Positions 56,581-64,000 of a stretch of 64,000 nucleotides of DNA are shown here, one piece after another (positions within the stretch are counted from its first letter, which is position 1; every line of letters starts with the position of its first letter). The translations under genes were made by a program, and so were the position numbers. A model generated the notes under the pieces. It searched no databases. It saw only the letters and a program-made list of their open reading frames with translations, and was not told the origin of the DNA. The stretch comes from Pseudomonas sp. NKUCC02_KPG (GTDB taxonomy: Bacteria > Pseudomonadota > Gammaproteobacteria > Pseudomonadales > Pseudomonadaceae): contig NZ_JAHKRC010000011.1 in assembly GCF_019345465.1 (NCBI RefSeq), positions 1-64,000 of the forward strand, given 5' to 3'.

Positions 56581-56729
56581 TTGTAGTCGCTGCCGCAGGA
56601 ACGAGGCTGCGTCCGATTGCGAAGCAATCGTAAAACCTGAGTCCATGATTTAACTGATACACCGCAGACTCTGATTTCACGACGACTTCGTCGCCGAACG
56701 CAGCCTCGTTCCTTCGGCAGCGACTACCG
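56581..56729. repeat. Palindromic repeat, type B copy 3
   Basis: The ends TTGTAGTCGCTGCCGCAGGA and the complement (GGCAGCGACTACCGG) enclose AACGAGGCTGCG / CGCAGCCTCGTT inner arms. It lies between the convergent garD and phosphatase genes. Confidence 0.82.
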
Positions 56730-56738
56730 GTGAGCGAC

Positions 56739-58139
56739 TTATTTGGCCCGTGAGCTGCAGACAAAACCATCGGGGCCTGCCGTTTGCGTGCAGGCGCGCT
56801 CAGCGGGCAGGGACTTCACCGGCTCGCGCAGATGGTTGCGGTTTCTGGCGTCGCGCTCCAGGTCAAACGCGTCATACAGCGTGCCCGCCGCGGTATAGCT
56901 GCGCACCTTCAGGCGGGAGTCCTGCACCTCGATGGTCTGGTACAGCTGGGTTTCTTCGGCGCTGCGGTCCGGCTGCTGTTGTGCCCGGTCATTGAGGCCA
57001 TACATCTTGGAACCGGCCACCGACACCATATACACCGGACCCTGAATCTTGCCGCCCGCGCGGGCCGCCTTCGATGCCACACGCCCGGCTTCATCGGTGA
57101 CACGGCTGTAGCAATGGTCATGGCCCTGCAACACCAGATCCACCGCGTACCGCTCGAACACAGGCTTCCAGGCGAGCTTCAACGGCTCGGTATCTTCAGG
57201 GCGGGCACAGGTAAAGACGGGCTGGTGACTGACCACGATATTCCAGCGGGCACGGCTGGTTTTCAGGCTTTGCTCAAGCCACCGGGTTTGCTGGGCCAGG
57301 GTGCCCATGTCCAGGGCCGAGGTGCCATCGAGCACGATAAAACGCACGCCCTGATAGTCGACAAAGTAGGTGGTGCTTTTCAGCCCTTCGACCCCGTTTT
57401 GCGCCAGGGCAAACTGGCGGCTCCAGTGCGGGCCAAGGGTACGGCTTTCGCTGCCGTCGGGGTTGAAGCTGTCCAGGTACTCGTGATTTCCGGCGGCCAG
57501 CACCTGGGGAATCATCCCGTAGTGAAAACCACCGGCCTGATTCCATTCTCCCCATTGATCGTCATGCACAAGGTCGTCGCGTTGCGACACCAGATCGCCC
57601 GCGTGAACGATCAGCGCCGGGTTGGCGACGCTTTGCAGCGCCTGGCGAACACTGCGCGAGGCCAGCGACAGAATGTCGTTTTGCATATCGCCCATGTAGA
57701 TAAAACTGAACGGTTTGAACCCCTCGGCGGCGGTACGGAACTGCAGCCATTCGCTCCAGCCATCGGTGCCCTTGACCCGATACACGTAGGCGGTGTCCGG
57801 TTGCAAGTCGTGCAGGCGTACCTGGTGGAAAAGGGCGGCGCCGTTCTCGGTCTCCAGGCTCAGGGGGATGCCTTCGATCACGCGTGCGGCTTTATCCAGT
57901 TGCGGGCCGTCGAGTGCCACAGCCAACTGCAACTGGCTGGTGAGCTGGCAGGTGTCCGTGCGAAAGGTCACGGCCATTTCCCGAGCGGGATTGGCACCCG
58001 GCGTCAGCACAATACGGTCCGCCAGACTGCTGGCTGCATAAGGTGCGCCGGGGGAATGGGGCAGTGGCGGACCGGGTTCGGCGCAGGCGCTGTTGATCAC
58101 GGATAAGAGCGCGAGTGCCAGTAACGTGGGGCGAATCAT
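56739..58139 (-). CDS. Purple acid phosphatase-like metallophosphoesterase, secreted
   Basis: A 466-residue periplasmic protein with a signal peptide (residues 1-20, ending ACA), an N-terminal fibronectin III-like domain (about 35-145) ending in VRLHDLQPDTAYVYRV, and a calcineurin-type phosphoesterase domain. The metal-binding motifs are YMGDMQND, VHAGDLVSQ, AAGNHEYL, VVSHQPVF and LQGHDHCYSR, all with the required Asp, Asn and His. These match bacterial purple acid phosphatases. The natural substrate is unknown. The gene is separated from cobA upstream by a terminator, so it is a separate unit. Confidence 0.9.
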   Translation of the reverse strand: MIRPTLLALALLSVINSACAEPGPPLPHSPGAPYAASSLADRIVLTPGANPAREMAVTFRTDTCQLTSQLQLAVALDGPQLDKAARVIEGIPLSLETENGAALFHQVRLHDLQPDTAYVYRVKGTDGWSEWLQFRTAAEGFKPFSFIYMGDMQNDILSLASRSVRQALQSVANPALIVHAGDLVSQRDDLVHDDQWGEWNQAGGFHYGMIPQVLAAGNHEYLDSFNPDGSESRTLGPHWSRQFALAQNGVEGLKSTTYFVDYQGVRFIVLDGTSALDMGTLAQQTRWLEQSLKTSRARWNIVVSHQPVFTCARPEDTEPLKLAWKPVFERYAVDLVLQGHDHCYSRVTDEAGRVASKAARAGGKIQGPVYMVSVAGSKMYGLNDRAQQQPDRSAEETQLYQTIEVQDSRLKVRSYTAAGTLYDAFDLERDARNRNHLREPVKSLPAERACTQTAGPDGFVCSSRAK

Positions 58140-58173
58140 GGGGACTCCTCGAAGGCTGAATGCCCGTCAAGGA

Positions 58174-58209
58174 AACAAACCCCCGTGACACCGGGATGAC
58201 GGCGGGGGT
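58174..58209 (-). terminator. Nitrate operon (cobA) terminator
   Basis: On the minus strand arms ACCCCCG and CGGGGGT, 17 bases apart with some inner pairing, are followed by TTGTTT. It lies 14 bases behind the cobA stop. Confidence 0.75.
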
Positions 58210-58222
58210 CGATTCGGCTCAG

Positions 58223-59026
58223 TCAAATGCTGTTTGCCGCTGGGTGGGGTGGGCTAACGGGGTAAACAGTAGGGGCGAGGGGGTCGTTTGAGATCACGCT
58301 CCCGCTGTTCAGGTCTGCCAATTGTTGAGCCACACGGCCAATTACCAGAATCGCCGGGCTTTTCAGTTGGAACATCTGGGCATCCTGCTCCATCGCGCCC
58401 AGATGGCTGCGGCATTCGCGCTGGTGGGGCAGGGAGGCATTTTCGATCATGGCCACTGGCATATCCGCCGCCATGCCGCCCGCCAGCAATTGCTCGCGGA
58501 TTTCGCTCAATTTGGCCACGCCCATGTACACCACCAGAGTGGTACCGCTTTGTGCCAGCGCCTGCCAGTTCACCTGGCTCTCATCCTGGGTGTGGGCCGT
58601 CACCAGCGTCACGCCCCGGGCCACGCCGCGCAGGGTCAACGGGATCGCGCATTGCGTGGCGCCCGCCAGCCCGGCCGTAATGCCGTTGACCAGTTCCACC
58701 TCAACCCCGTGTTCGCGCAACCACTGGGCTTCTTCGCCCCCACGGCCGAAGATGCACGGATCACCGCCCTTGAGCCGCACCACGCATTTGCCGTGACGGG
58801 CATAACGCAGCATCAGGCGATGAATAAACGCCTGTGGCGTCGAACGACAGCCACCGCGCTTGCCCACCGAAATCACTCGGGCAGCCGGGCAATGCTCCAG
58901 CACCGCGTCATTGACCAGATCGTCAATCAGCACCACATCCGCTTCGCGCAGGGCGCGCACGGCCTTGAGCGTCAGCAGCTCCGGATCACCCGGGCCTGCA
59001 CCTACCAGCCAGACTTTTGCACTCAT
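58223..59026 (-). CDS. cobA: Uroporphyrinogen-III C-methyltransferase (SUMT)
   Basis: A 267-residue SAM-dependent methyltransferase making precorrin-2, the precursor of sirohaem and cobalamin. It has the N-terminal VGAGPGDPELLTLKAVRAL, CVVRLKGGDPCIFGRGGEEA and VTLVTAHTQDE. It is the third gene of the nitrate operon, ten bases after nasA, where it boosts sirohaem supply for nitrite reductase. The distal C-terminus (about 245-267) is low in conservation. GAGGA precedes the start. Confidence 0.94.
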   Translation of the reverse strand: MSAKVWLVGAGPGDPELLTLKAVRALREADVVLIDDLVNDAVLEHCPAARVISVGKRGGCRSTPQAFIHRLMLRYARHGKCVVRLKGGDPCIFGRGGEEAQWLREHGVEVELVNGITAGLAGATQCAIPLTLRGVARGVTLVTAHTQDESQVNWQALAQSGTTLVVYMGVAKLSEIREQLLAGGMAADMPVAMIENASLPHQRECRSHLGAMEQDAQMFQLKSPAILVIGRVAQQLADLNSGSVISNDPLAPTVYPVSPPHPAANSI

Positions 59027-59036
59027 TGTGATTTCC

Positions 59037-61754
59037 TCACGAGATAACGGCGATCAGCTGCGCCTGGGCAGCCAGCAAGCGTTTGATTTCCGGGACGCAG
59101 GAGCCGCATTGCGTTCCGCAGCCCAATGTATTTTTCAGCCCCTGCAAGTCCAGCCCCTGGTTAATGCCAGCGCCTATCGCGCCCTGGCTGACGTTCTTGC
59201 AGTTGCACACAATCTTGTTGCCCGCGGCCGGGGTATCGCCGTTGCCGGGTGGCGCGCTCAATGGCGCCAGCAGCCAGCGGCGCAGGTGTTCATCGGCGCG
59301 CCCTTCCTGCCACAGGTTTTGCAGCCAGTGCTGGGCCAGGGTTTCGCCAGCCAGACGAATGGCAGTAATGCGGCCATTGTCGATGCGTACCCGCTTGCCA
59401 ATGCAACGGCGGGGGTCGTCGTAAGCCAGCACCGGCCCCTCGTCGAGCCCCAGGGCGTGGTCGATGTCGTGCAGCAGTTGCGGGTCTGGCGCGCTGGCGC
59501 TGGCCGCACGGATCAACAGCGCAGGGCGCTCGCGGCCCGTCAGGCTGAAACTCACATACGAAAAAGCTTCGCAGAGCGGGCGCAATGTCTCGAATTTCTG
59601 TTGAACATTGCCTTCTATCAGGGCGAAGAGCTGCCAGGGCAATTGCACCGGCTCAAGCCTGACGGCGCTGTGTTTGAGCTCCGGCTGTTTGGACAGCGGG
59701 TCGAACGCTGGCAGGGTCAGGGTGTTGACCCCGCCCTTGAGAAAGCGGTCGCCCCAGTGCATCGGCAAAAACGCCTGGCCCGGCCGCACGCTGTCATCGC
59801 TGCTGACCGGCATGATCACCGCCCCGCGTCGACTTTTGAGGCTGATCAAGTCACCGGGTTGCAGGCGATGGCGGCGCAGTTCATCCGGGTGCAGGCTCAA
59901 CACCGCTTCGCTGACGTGACCGAACAACTGCGCGGCAGTGCCGGTGCGGCTCATGCCGTGCCATTGGTCGCGCAGGCGGCCGGTGATCAGGGTCAGCGGG
60001 AAGCCCGCATCGCGCTGCTCCTTGGCTGCCCGATACGGGTCGGCGACAAACTGTGCCCGCCCGGAGGCAGTAGGAAAGATCCCGTCCAGATACAACCGCG
60101 CAGTGCCTTCACGGGCGCCGACAGGGAAGGGCCATTGCTGCGGGCCGAGGGCGTCAAGCACGGCATGGCTGATGCCCGACAAATCCAGATCACGCCCTCG
60201 GGTCAGGTACTTGTACTCGTCGAACACCTGCGCAGCGTGGGTAAACGCAAACAGGCCGGGTTGCGCAGGGCGCAGATGTTTTTCCAGACGCTGTGCGAAA
60301 TCAACAGTAATTGCCCAATCGGAACGGGCCTCCCCCGGTGCTGCGATGGCTTTGCGCACGTGGGAAATACGCCGCTCGGAGTTGGTCACCGTGCCGTCCT
60401 TTTCGCCCCAACTGGCGGCGGGCAGCAGCAGGTCGGCGAAGGCGGCGGTTTCGGTGGTATGAAACGCCTCTTGCAACACCACAAACGGGCAGGCCAGCAA
60501 CGCCGCCCGCACGGCGGTCTGGTCCGGCATGGATTGCGCCGGGTTGGTGCAGGCAATCCACAGCGCCTTGATCTTGCCGCTGGCCATCTGCTCGAACAGC
60601 TCGATGGCGCTCAGGCCGGTGGTGTGCGGCAGTTGTTCAACGCCCCAGTAGGCAGCGACTTCGGCCCTGTGCTCGGGATTGGCGGTCTCGCGGTGGCCGG
60701 GCAACAGGTTGGACAGGCTTCCGGTTTCGCGCCCGCCCATTGCATTGGGCTGACCGGTCAGGGAGAACGGCCCTGCACCCGGACGGCCGATCTGCCCGGT
60801 GGCCAGATGCAGATTGATCAGCGCACTGTTTTTTGCACTGCCCGCGGTGGACTGGTTCAGGCCCATGCACCATAGCGACAGAAAACTCGGCGAAGTGCCG
60901 ACCCACTCGGCGCATTGCTGCAAGTGCTCGACGCTGATGCCGCAGAGCTGCGACACCATCTGCGGGGTGTAATCGCGTACCAGGTTTTTAAGCTCGGGCA
61001 AGCCTTGGGTGTGGGCCTTGATAAAGTCGCGGTCGATCCAGTCTTCCCACAACAACAGGTGCAAAATCCCGTGAAACAAAGCGACATCGGAGCCCGGTTC
61101 AATGGCCAGATGCAGGTCGGCCAGATCGCAGGTGTCGGTCCGGCGCGGGTCGATTACGATGACTTTCATCTGCGGGCGCCGAGCTTTTGCCTCCTCCAGT
61201 CGGCGAAACAGTATCGGATGGGCGTAGGCCATATTGCTGCCGACGATCATCACGCAATCGCTCAGCTCAAGGTCTTCGTAGCTGCAAGGCGGAGCATCGG
61301 CGCCCAGGCTGCGCTTGTAGCCGACCACGGCCGAAGACATGCACAGCCGCGAATTGCTGTCGATATTGTTGGTGCCCACCAGCGCCCGCGCCAGTTTGTT
61401 GAAGGCGTAGTAGTCCTCGGTCAGCAACTGCCCGGAGATATAAAACGCCACACTGTCGGGGCCGTGTTCGGCGATGGTGGCGGCGAACACGCTGGCGGCG
61501 TGATCCAGGGCGCTGTCCCAGTCGGTGCGGCCACGGGCAAGGGCCTTGCCCAGGCGCAGTTGCGGGTACAGCGCGCGGGCGTTGAGGTCGCCGGTCAGGT
61601 GCAGCGTCGAGCCCTTGCTGCACAATTTGCCGAAATTGGCCGGATGGGCCGGATCGCCGCTGACGCCGAGAATGCGCTCGCCGTCATGCTCGATCAGCAC
61701 GCCGCAGCCGACCCCGCAATAGCAGCAGGTGGAGGCGGTGATCTGGCGGTTCAT
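59037..61754 (-). CDS. nasA: Assimilatory nitrate reductase catalytic subunit
   Basis: A 905-residue cytoplasmic molybdoenzyme that reduces nitrate to nitrite. An N-terminal [4Fe-4S] site (CCYCGVGCGV...LCSKG, about 10-50) is followed by the molybdopterin domains (DSVAFYISGQLLTEDYYAFNKLARAL and CMSSAVVGYKRSLG, with the DMSO reductase-type pattern). The C-terminal molybdopterin dinucleotide-binding part reaches about residue 790. A BFD-like [2Fe-2S] domain (VCNCKNVSQGAIGAG...LGCGTQCGSCVPEI, about 845-905) ends the protein. This architecture matches Klebsiella NasA. The start overlaps the FAD reductase stop by four bases (ATGA). Confidence 0.95.
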   Translation of the reverse strand: MNRQITASTCCYCGVGCGVLIEHDGERILGVSGDPAHPANFGKLCSKGSTLHLTGDLNARALYPQLRLGKALARGRTDWDSALDHAASVFAATIAEHGPDSVAFYISGQLLTEDYYAFNKLARALVGTNNIDSNSRLCMSSAVVGYKRSLGADAPPCSYEDLELSDCVMIVGSNMAYAHPILFRRLEEAKARRPQMKVIVIDPRRTDTCDLADLHLAIEPGSDVALFHGILHLLLWEDWIDRDFIKAHTQGLPELKNLVRDYTPQMVSQLCGISVEHLQQCAEWVGTSPSFLSLWCMGLNQSTAGSAKNSALINLHLATGQIGRPGAGPFSLTGQPNAMGGRETGSLSNLLPGHRETANPEHRAEVAAYWGVEQLPHTTGLSAIELFEQMASGKIKALWIACTNPAQSMPDQTAVRAALLACPFVVLQEAFHTTETAAFADLLLPAASWGEKDGTVTNSERRISHVRKAIAAPGEARSDWAITVDFAQRLEKHLRPAQPGLFAFTHAAQVFDEYKYLTRGRDLDLSGISHAVLDALGPQQWPFPVGAREGTARLYLDGIFPTASGRAQFVADPYRAAKEQRDAGFPLTLITGRLRDQWHGMSRTGTAAQLFGHVSEAVLSLHPDELRRHRLQPGDLISLKSRRGAVIMPVSSDDSVRPGQAFLPMHWGDRFLKGGVNTLTLPAFDPLSKQPELKHSAVRLEPVQLPWQLFALIEGNVQQKFETLRPLCEAFSYVSFSLTGRERPALLIRAASASAPDPQLLHDIDHALGLDEGPVLAYDDPRRCIGKRVRIDNGRITAIRLAGETLAQHWLQNLWQEGRADEHLRRWLLAPLSAPPGNGDTPAAGNKIVCNCKNVSQGAIGAGINQGLDLQGLKNTLGCGTQCGSCVPEIKRLLAAQAQLIAVIS

Positions 61755-62983
61755 CAGCGCACTTCCCCCAGGGCCAGAACCTCTTCACCGAACATCAGAT
61801 GATCGCGGATCCCGTCAATGCTGTGGTGCTCACGGATCTGGCGCAAATACCAACTGCCGTCAGCGGTGTCGCCGTACAGGCAGGCCCCCACCAGCACGTC
61901 GTCCTTGATCACCAGCTTCTTGTAGACCCCGCCAATGGGATCACGCAGGGTGATGGTTTCGGTACCTTCACCGCCCATGAAATCCCCCGCAGAAAACAGG
62001 TCGATGCCCGTGACCTTCAGCTTGGTCGAGGTGACGGAGCCTTGGTAGCGGGCAAAGCCCAATTGCGCAAGGTGATTGGCGCAGACCTTGGCCTGTTCGA
62101 ACAGGGGAGCCACCAGGCCATAGGCGATACCGCGATGGCTGGCGCATTCACCGATGGCGTAAATGCGCGGGTCGTAGGTTTGCAGGGTGTCGTTGACCAG
62201 AATCGCGCGGCTGCACGGGATGCCTGCACGCTCTGCCAGTTCGATGTTGGGGCGAATGCCTGCAGCCATCACCACCAGGTCGGCAGGGATGATCTGGCCG
62301 CTCTTGAACTCCACCGACCCGACCCGGCCATTGCCCGCGTCGTGCAGGGCGCTGGTCTGCTCGCACAACCGAAAATGCAGGCCGCTGGCTTCGAGGGCGT
62401 CTTGCAGCAGTTGGCCGCTGACCCGGTCCAGCTGGCGATCCAGCAGCCATTCGCCGTTGTGGATCACGGTCACATGCATGCCGCGCAGCATCAGGCCGTT
62501 GGCTGCTTCCAGGCCGAGCAGGCCGCCCCCGATGACCACCGCATGGGTGTGGGTTTTGGCGGTGTCGATCATGGCCTGGGTGTCGGCAATGTCGCGGTAG
62601 CCGATGACGCCGTCCAGGGTGTTGCCCGGGATCGGCAGAATGAACGGCGATGAGCCGGTGGCGATCAGCAGGCGATCGTATTCGGCCTCGGTGCCGTCGT
62701 CGGCAATGACCCGACGTTTTACCCGGTCGATCGTCACCACTCTGCGGTTGAGCAGCAGCGTGATGTTGTTGTCCAGATACCAGTCCAGATCGTTGAGCAC
62801 GATCTCATCAAAGGTCTGTTCACCGGCCAGTACGGGGGACAGCAGGATGCGGTTGTAGTTGGCATGGGGTTCGGCGCCGAAGACCGTGATGTCATAGAGC
62901 TCGCTGCTCAGCTTGAGCAATTCTTCCAGGGTACGAACCCCGGCCATGCCGTTGCCGATCATCACCAGTTTTAGTTTTTTCAT
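61754..62983 (-). CDS. NAD(P)/FAD-dependent reductase of the nitrate operon (NirB N-half-like)
   Basis: A 409-residue flavoprotein that resembles only the N-terminal half of NirB. It has two Rossmann folds (IGNGMAGVRTLEELL, about 7-21; VVIGGGLLGLEAANGL, about 167-182), the DPRIYAIGECASHRG FAD block and a C-terminal domain ending at LALGEVR. The [2Fe-2S] and sirohaem parts of NirB are missing, and no nirD follows. Because the gene ends cleanly and couples to nasA, it is not a pseudogene; it likely passes electrons from NAD(P)H to NasA. The start at 62983 has GGAG seven bases upstream; other in-frame ATGs lie at 63001 and 63025. Confidence 0.88.
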   Translation of the reverse strand: MKKLKLVMIGNGMAGVRTLEELLKLSSELYDITVFGAEPHANYNRILLSPVLAGEQTFDEIVLNDLDWYLDNNITLLLNRRVVTIDRVKRRVIADDGTEAEYDRLLIATGSSPFILPIPGNTLDGVIGYRDIADTQAMIDTAKTHTHAVVIGGGLLGLEAANGLMLRGMHVTVIHNGEWLLDRQLDRVSGQLLQDALEASGLHFRLCEQTSALHDAGNGRVGSVEFKSGQIIPADLVVMAAGIRPNIELAERAGIPCSRAILVNDTLQTYDPRIYAIGECASHRGIAYGLVAPLFEQAKVCANHLAQLGFARYQGSVTSTKLKVTGIDLFSAGDFMGGEGTETITLRDPIGGVYKKLVIKDDVLVGACLYGDTADGSWYLRQIREHHSIDGIRDHLMFGEEVLALGEVR

Positions 62984-63023
62984 CAGGTTCTCCGCGGCCA
63001 TGCTCGACAAATCGTACGCAAAC

Positions 63024-63060
63024 AAAAAAGGTGTCCCGCCAGTTACCTGGCGAGGACACC
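63024..63060 (-). terminator. Leader (regulated) terminator upstream of the nitrate operon
   Basis: On the minus strand GGTGTCC-T-CGCCAG-GTAA-CTGGCG-GGACACC forms a 13-bp stem followed by six T residues, about 40 bases before the first gene. Its 5' arm is shared with the hairpin at 63053-63068, so only one can form. It should stop transcription unless an antiterminator intervenes. Confidence 0.9.
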
Positions 63061-63086
63061 TTTGTCCTTGTCCCGTTCTCTCGGGA
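63053..63086 (-). promoter_or_regulatory. ANTAR (NasT/NasR-type) antitermination leader with two hexaloop hairpins
   Basis: On the minus strand hairpin P1 is UCCCG-loop AGAGAA-CGGGA (63086-63071) and P2 is AGGAC-loop AAAGGU-GUCCU (63068-63053). Both loops are six bases with A at position 1 and G at position 4, the published hallmark of ANTAR-domain RNA targets. P2 occupies the 5' arm of the terminator at 63024-63060. Binding of an ANTAR protein (NasT) in the presence of nitrate would favour P2 and let transcription proceed. Confidence 0.85.
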
Positions 63087-63137
63087 AACCTGTTCTTCGT
63101 CGTTGAAGACCGGGTTTTATGATTGATGAAAGAGCTA

Positions 63138-63155
63138 ATGCAGCGGTTGTGCCAA
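63138..63155 (-). promoter_or_regulatory. Sigma-54 promoter of the nitrate operon
   Basis: On the minus strand TTGGCAC is followed, after five bases, by CTGCA; the GG and GC are separated by exactly ten bases, as in -24/-12 promoters. It is about 10 bases from the expected start site of the leader RNA (near 63129). NtrC-type nitrogen control is the likely input. Confidence 0.82.
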
Positions 63156-63250
63156 GTTGCCAGGGCCTGTGTTTAAAGGGCGATGAAATGTTGAGGTGAG
63201 GGTTTTATGCACCGAATGAAAGCGCCGCGCCCGATGTTGGAGCGTTACGC

Positions 63251-63339
63251 CTGTAGTCGCTGACGAGTAGAACGAGGCTGCGATCGATGTGCCGCATCAC
63301 ACCGATCGCAGCCTCGCACGGCTCGTCAGCGACTACAGG
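63251..63339. repeat. Palindromic repeat, type B copy 4
   Basis: The ends CTGTAGTCGCTGACGAG and the complement CTCGTCAGCGACTACAG enclose GAGGCTGCGATCG / CGATCGCAGCCTC. The shortest and most symmetrical type B copy, between the nitrate promoter and the kinase stop. Confidence 0.88.
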
Positions 63340-63354
63340 GTTTTCGAGCGGCTG

Positions 63355-64000
63355 TCAGGTGTGAAGCAGCAAAAACATCAGCACCAGATTGATCAACAAC
63401 GACATCAACGCCACCGCCCGCCACACCATCAGCGGCTCTCGCTCCAGCAAGGGTCTGGGGCGTACGTTCAGGCTCTGGCGTTCGCCCTGCTCCAGTTGCA
63501 GCAACCACTCTTCGGCAGTTTCAAAACGCAGCTGCGGATCGGCTGCAACACCGCGTTCCAGGCTGTGGGCAATCCATTCCGGCAGGTCGGGGCGGTATCG
63601 GCTGGCGCTCACCGGCACGCCAAAGCGCGGGCGCTGGAAAGCTTCGATTTCACCGTAGGGATAATGCCCGGTCAGCAGGTAATACAGGGTCACGCCCACG
63701 GCATACAGGTCCTGTCGGGCGGCGGGTTTTTCGCCGCGAAAGGCTTCCGGAGCGATGTAGCTGGGAGTACCGGGCAGCGCCGATGGCAGATCCTCAGACA
63801 GGCCCGGGCAGTAGGCCAGCCCGAAGTCCAGCACGCGCAGCTCGCCGTCGTCACCCAGCAGCACATTGTGCGGCTTGATATCGCGGTGAAAAATCTGCCG
63901 CCGGTGCAGCAGCCCTACGGCCCGCAGCAGGCGCTCGGCCAGGTCCAGCCATTGCGCCAGGGGCAGTGGCCCATCCTTGGCAAAGAGTTTTTCCAGGGTA
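63355..64000 (-). CDS. Serine/threonine protein kinase, C-terminal part (runs off window)
   Basis: The C-terminal about 215 residues of a eukaryotic-type Ser/Thr kinase. The catalytic loop HRDIKPHN (63865-63888), the DFG motif (LDFGLAY), the SYIAPEAF activation end and a C-terminal membrane helix (AVALMSLLINLVLMFLLLHT) are visible. The 5' part lies right of the window, so start and length are unknown. A kinase at this spot beside the nitrate genes is common in pseudomonads, often as a PP2C phosphatase-kinase fusion; whether that is so here cannot be seen. It does not share the nitrate promoter, which lies downstream of its stop. Confidence 0.93.
   Translation of the reverse strand, partial: TLEKLFAKDGPLPLAQWLDLAERLLRAVGLLHRRQIFHRDIKPHNVLLGDDGELRVLDFGLAYCPGLSEDLPSALPGTPSYIAPEAFRGEKPAARQDLYAVGVTLYYLLTGHYPYGEIEAFQRPRFGVPVSASRYRPDLPEWIAHSLERGVAADPQLRFETAEEWLLQLEQGERQSLNVRPRPLLEREPLMVWRAVALMSLLINLVLMFLLLHT

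Noticed and set aside
54898..60875. Long antisense frames over garD (582 codons) and nasA (671 codons)
   Set aside because: Both are shadows of intact enzymes with conserved motifs on the other strand.
61754..62983. Interpretation of the FAD reductase as a truncated nirB pseudogene
   Set aside because: The frame is intact, ends at a natural domain boundary, and is translationally coupled to nasA, so a shorter dedicated reductase is more likely.
11965..63339. Repeated palindromes considered as CRISPR
   Set aside because: The units are dispersed many kilobases apart, palindromic and not separated by regular spacers; no cas gene is present.
1..64000. Search for insertion sequences, prophage, integrase or tRNA genes
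   Set aside because: No transposase, integrase, phage structural protein or cloverleaf-like sequence was recognised in either strand.

Overview
The window looks like chromosome of a Pseudomonas of the fluorescens lineage. It is GC-rich and carries gene orders familiar from that genus: rRNA-recCBD, yfiBNR, mmsAB, garD-kdgD and nasA-cobA next to a Ser/Thr kinase. It also carries two families of short palindromic intergenic repeats typical of fluorescent pseudomonads. I see no tRNA, insertion sequence, prophage or CRISPR array. The first bases are the 3' end of a 5S rRNA gene, and the last gene (a kinase) runs off the right edge.

Layout. 1-9.5 kb: the 5S rRNA end with its terminator, then recC-recB-recD as a tightly overlapped operon. 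9.6-11.9 kb: the yfiR-yfiN-yfiB cyclic-di-GMP module. 12-15.5 kb: a LysR regulator divergent from mmsA-mmsB (valine catabolism). 15.6-21.7 kb: a small cupin, aroP, a LysR/TSUP-exporter divergent pair, mdaB, another LysR and a DUF3077 protein. 22-28 kb: gamma-glutamyltransferase, a SulP transporter, a small secreted protein and an McpS-type chemoreceptor. 28.4-32.7 kb: a histidine phosphatase, an orphan protein, an ArnT-like glycosyltransferase and an OprB porin. 32.9-43.3 kb: a complete Ter stress locus, with six enzyme genes (ATP-grasp, two PRTase-related proteins, two HAD phosphatases, a citrate-lyase-like enzyme) followed by terZ-A-B-C-D-E. 43.4-51.2 kb: a large autotransporter and a 1570-residue SF1 helicase-nuclease. 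51.4-56.6 kb: a glucarate/galactarate catabolic cluster (GntR regulator, kdgD, MFS transporter, garD). 56.7-63 kb: a phosphatase and the assimilatory nitrate reductase operon on the minus strand (FAD reductase, nasA, cobA). The window closes with the kinase.

Regulatory DNA is unusually legible. The nitrate operon has a sigma-54 type -24/-12 promoter, then a leader with two hexaloop hairpins (A at loop position 1, G at position 4). The second hairpin overlaps an intrinsic terminator, which is the layout of an ANTAR/NasT antitermination leader. Both LysR-divergent intergenic regions hold perfect dyads. The sugar-acid cluster has a shared operator-like sequence upstream of both the regulator gene and kdgD.

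The most unusual gene content is the Ter locus (a known but biochemically unresolved system) followed on the far side of one autotransporter gene by a helicase-nuclease with the architecture of a defence or DNA-processing protein. Whether the two act together is inference.
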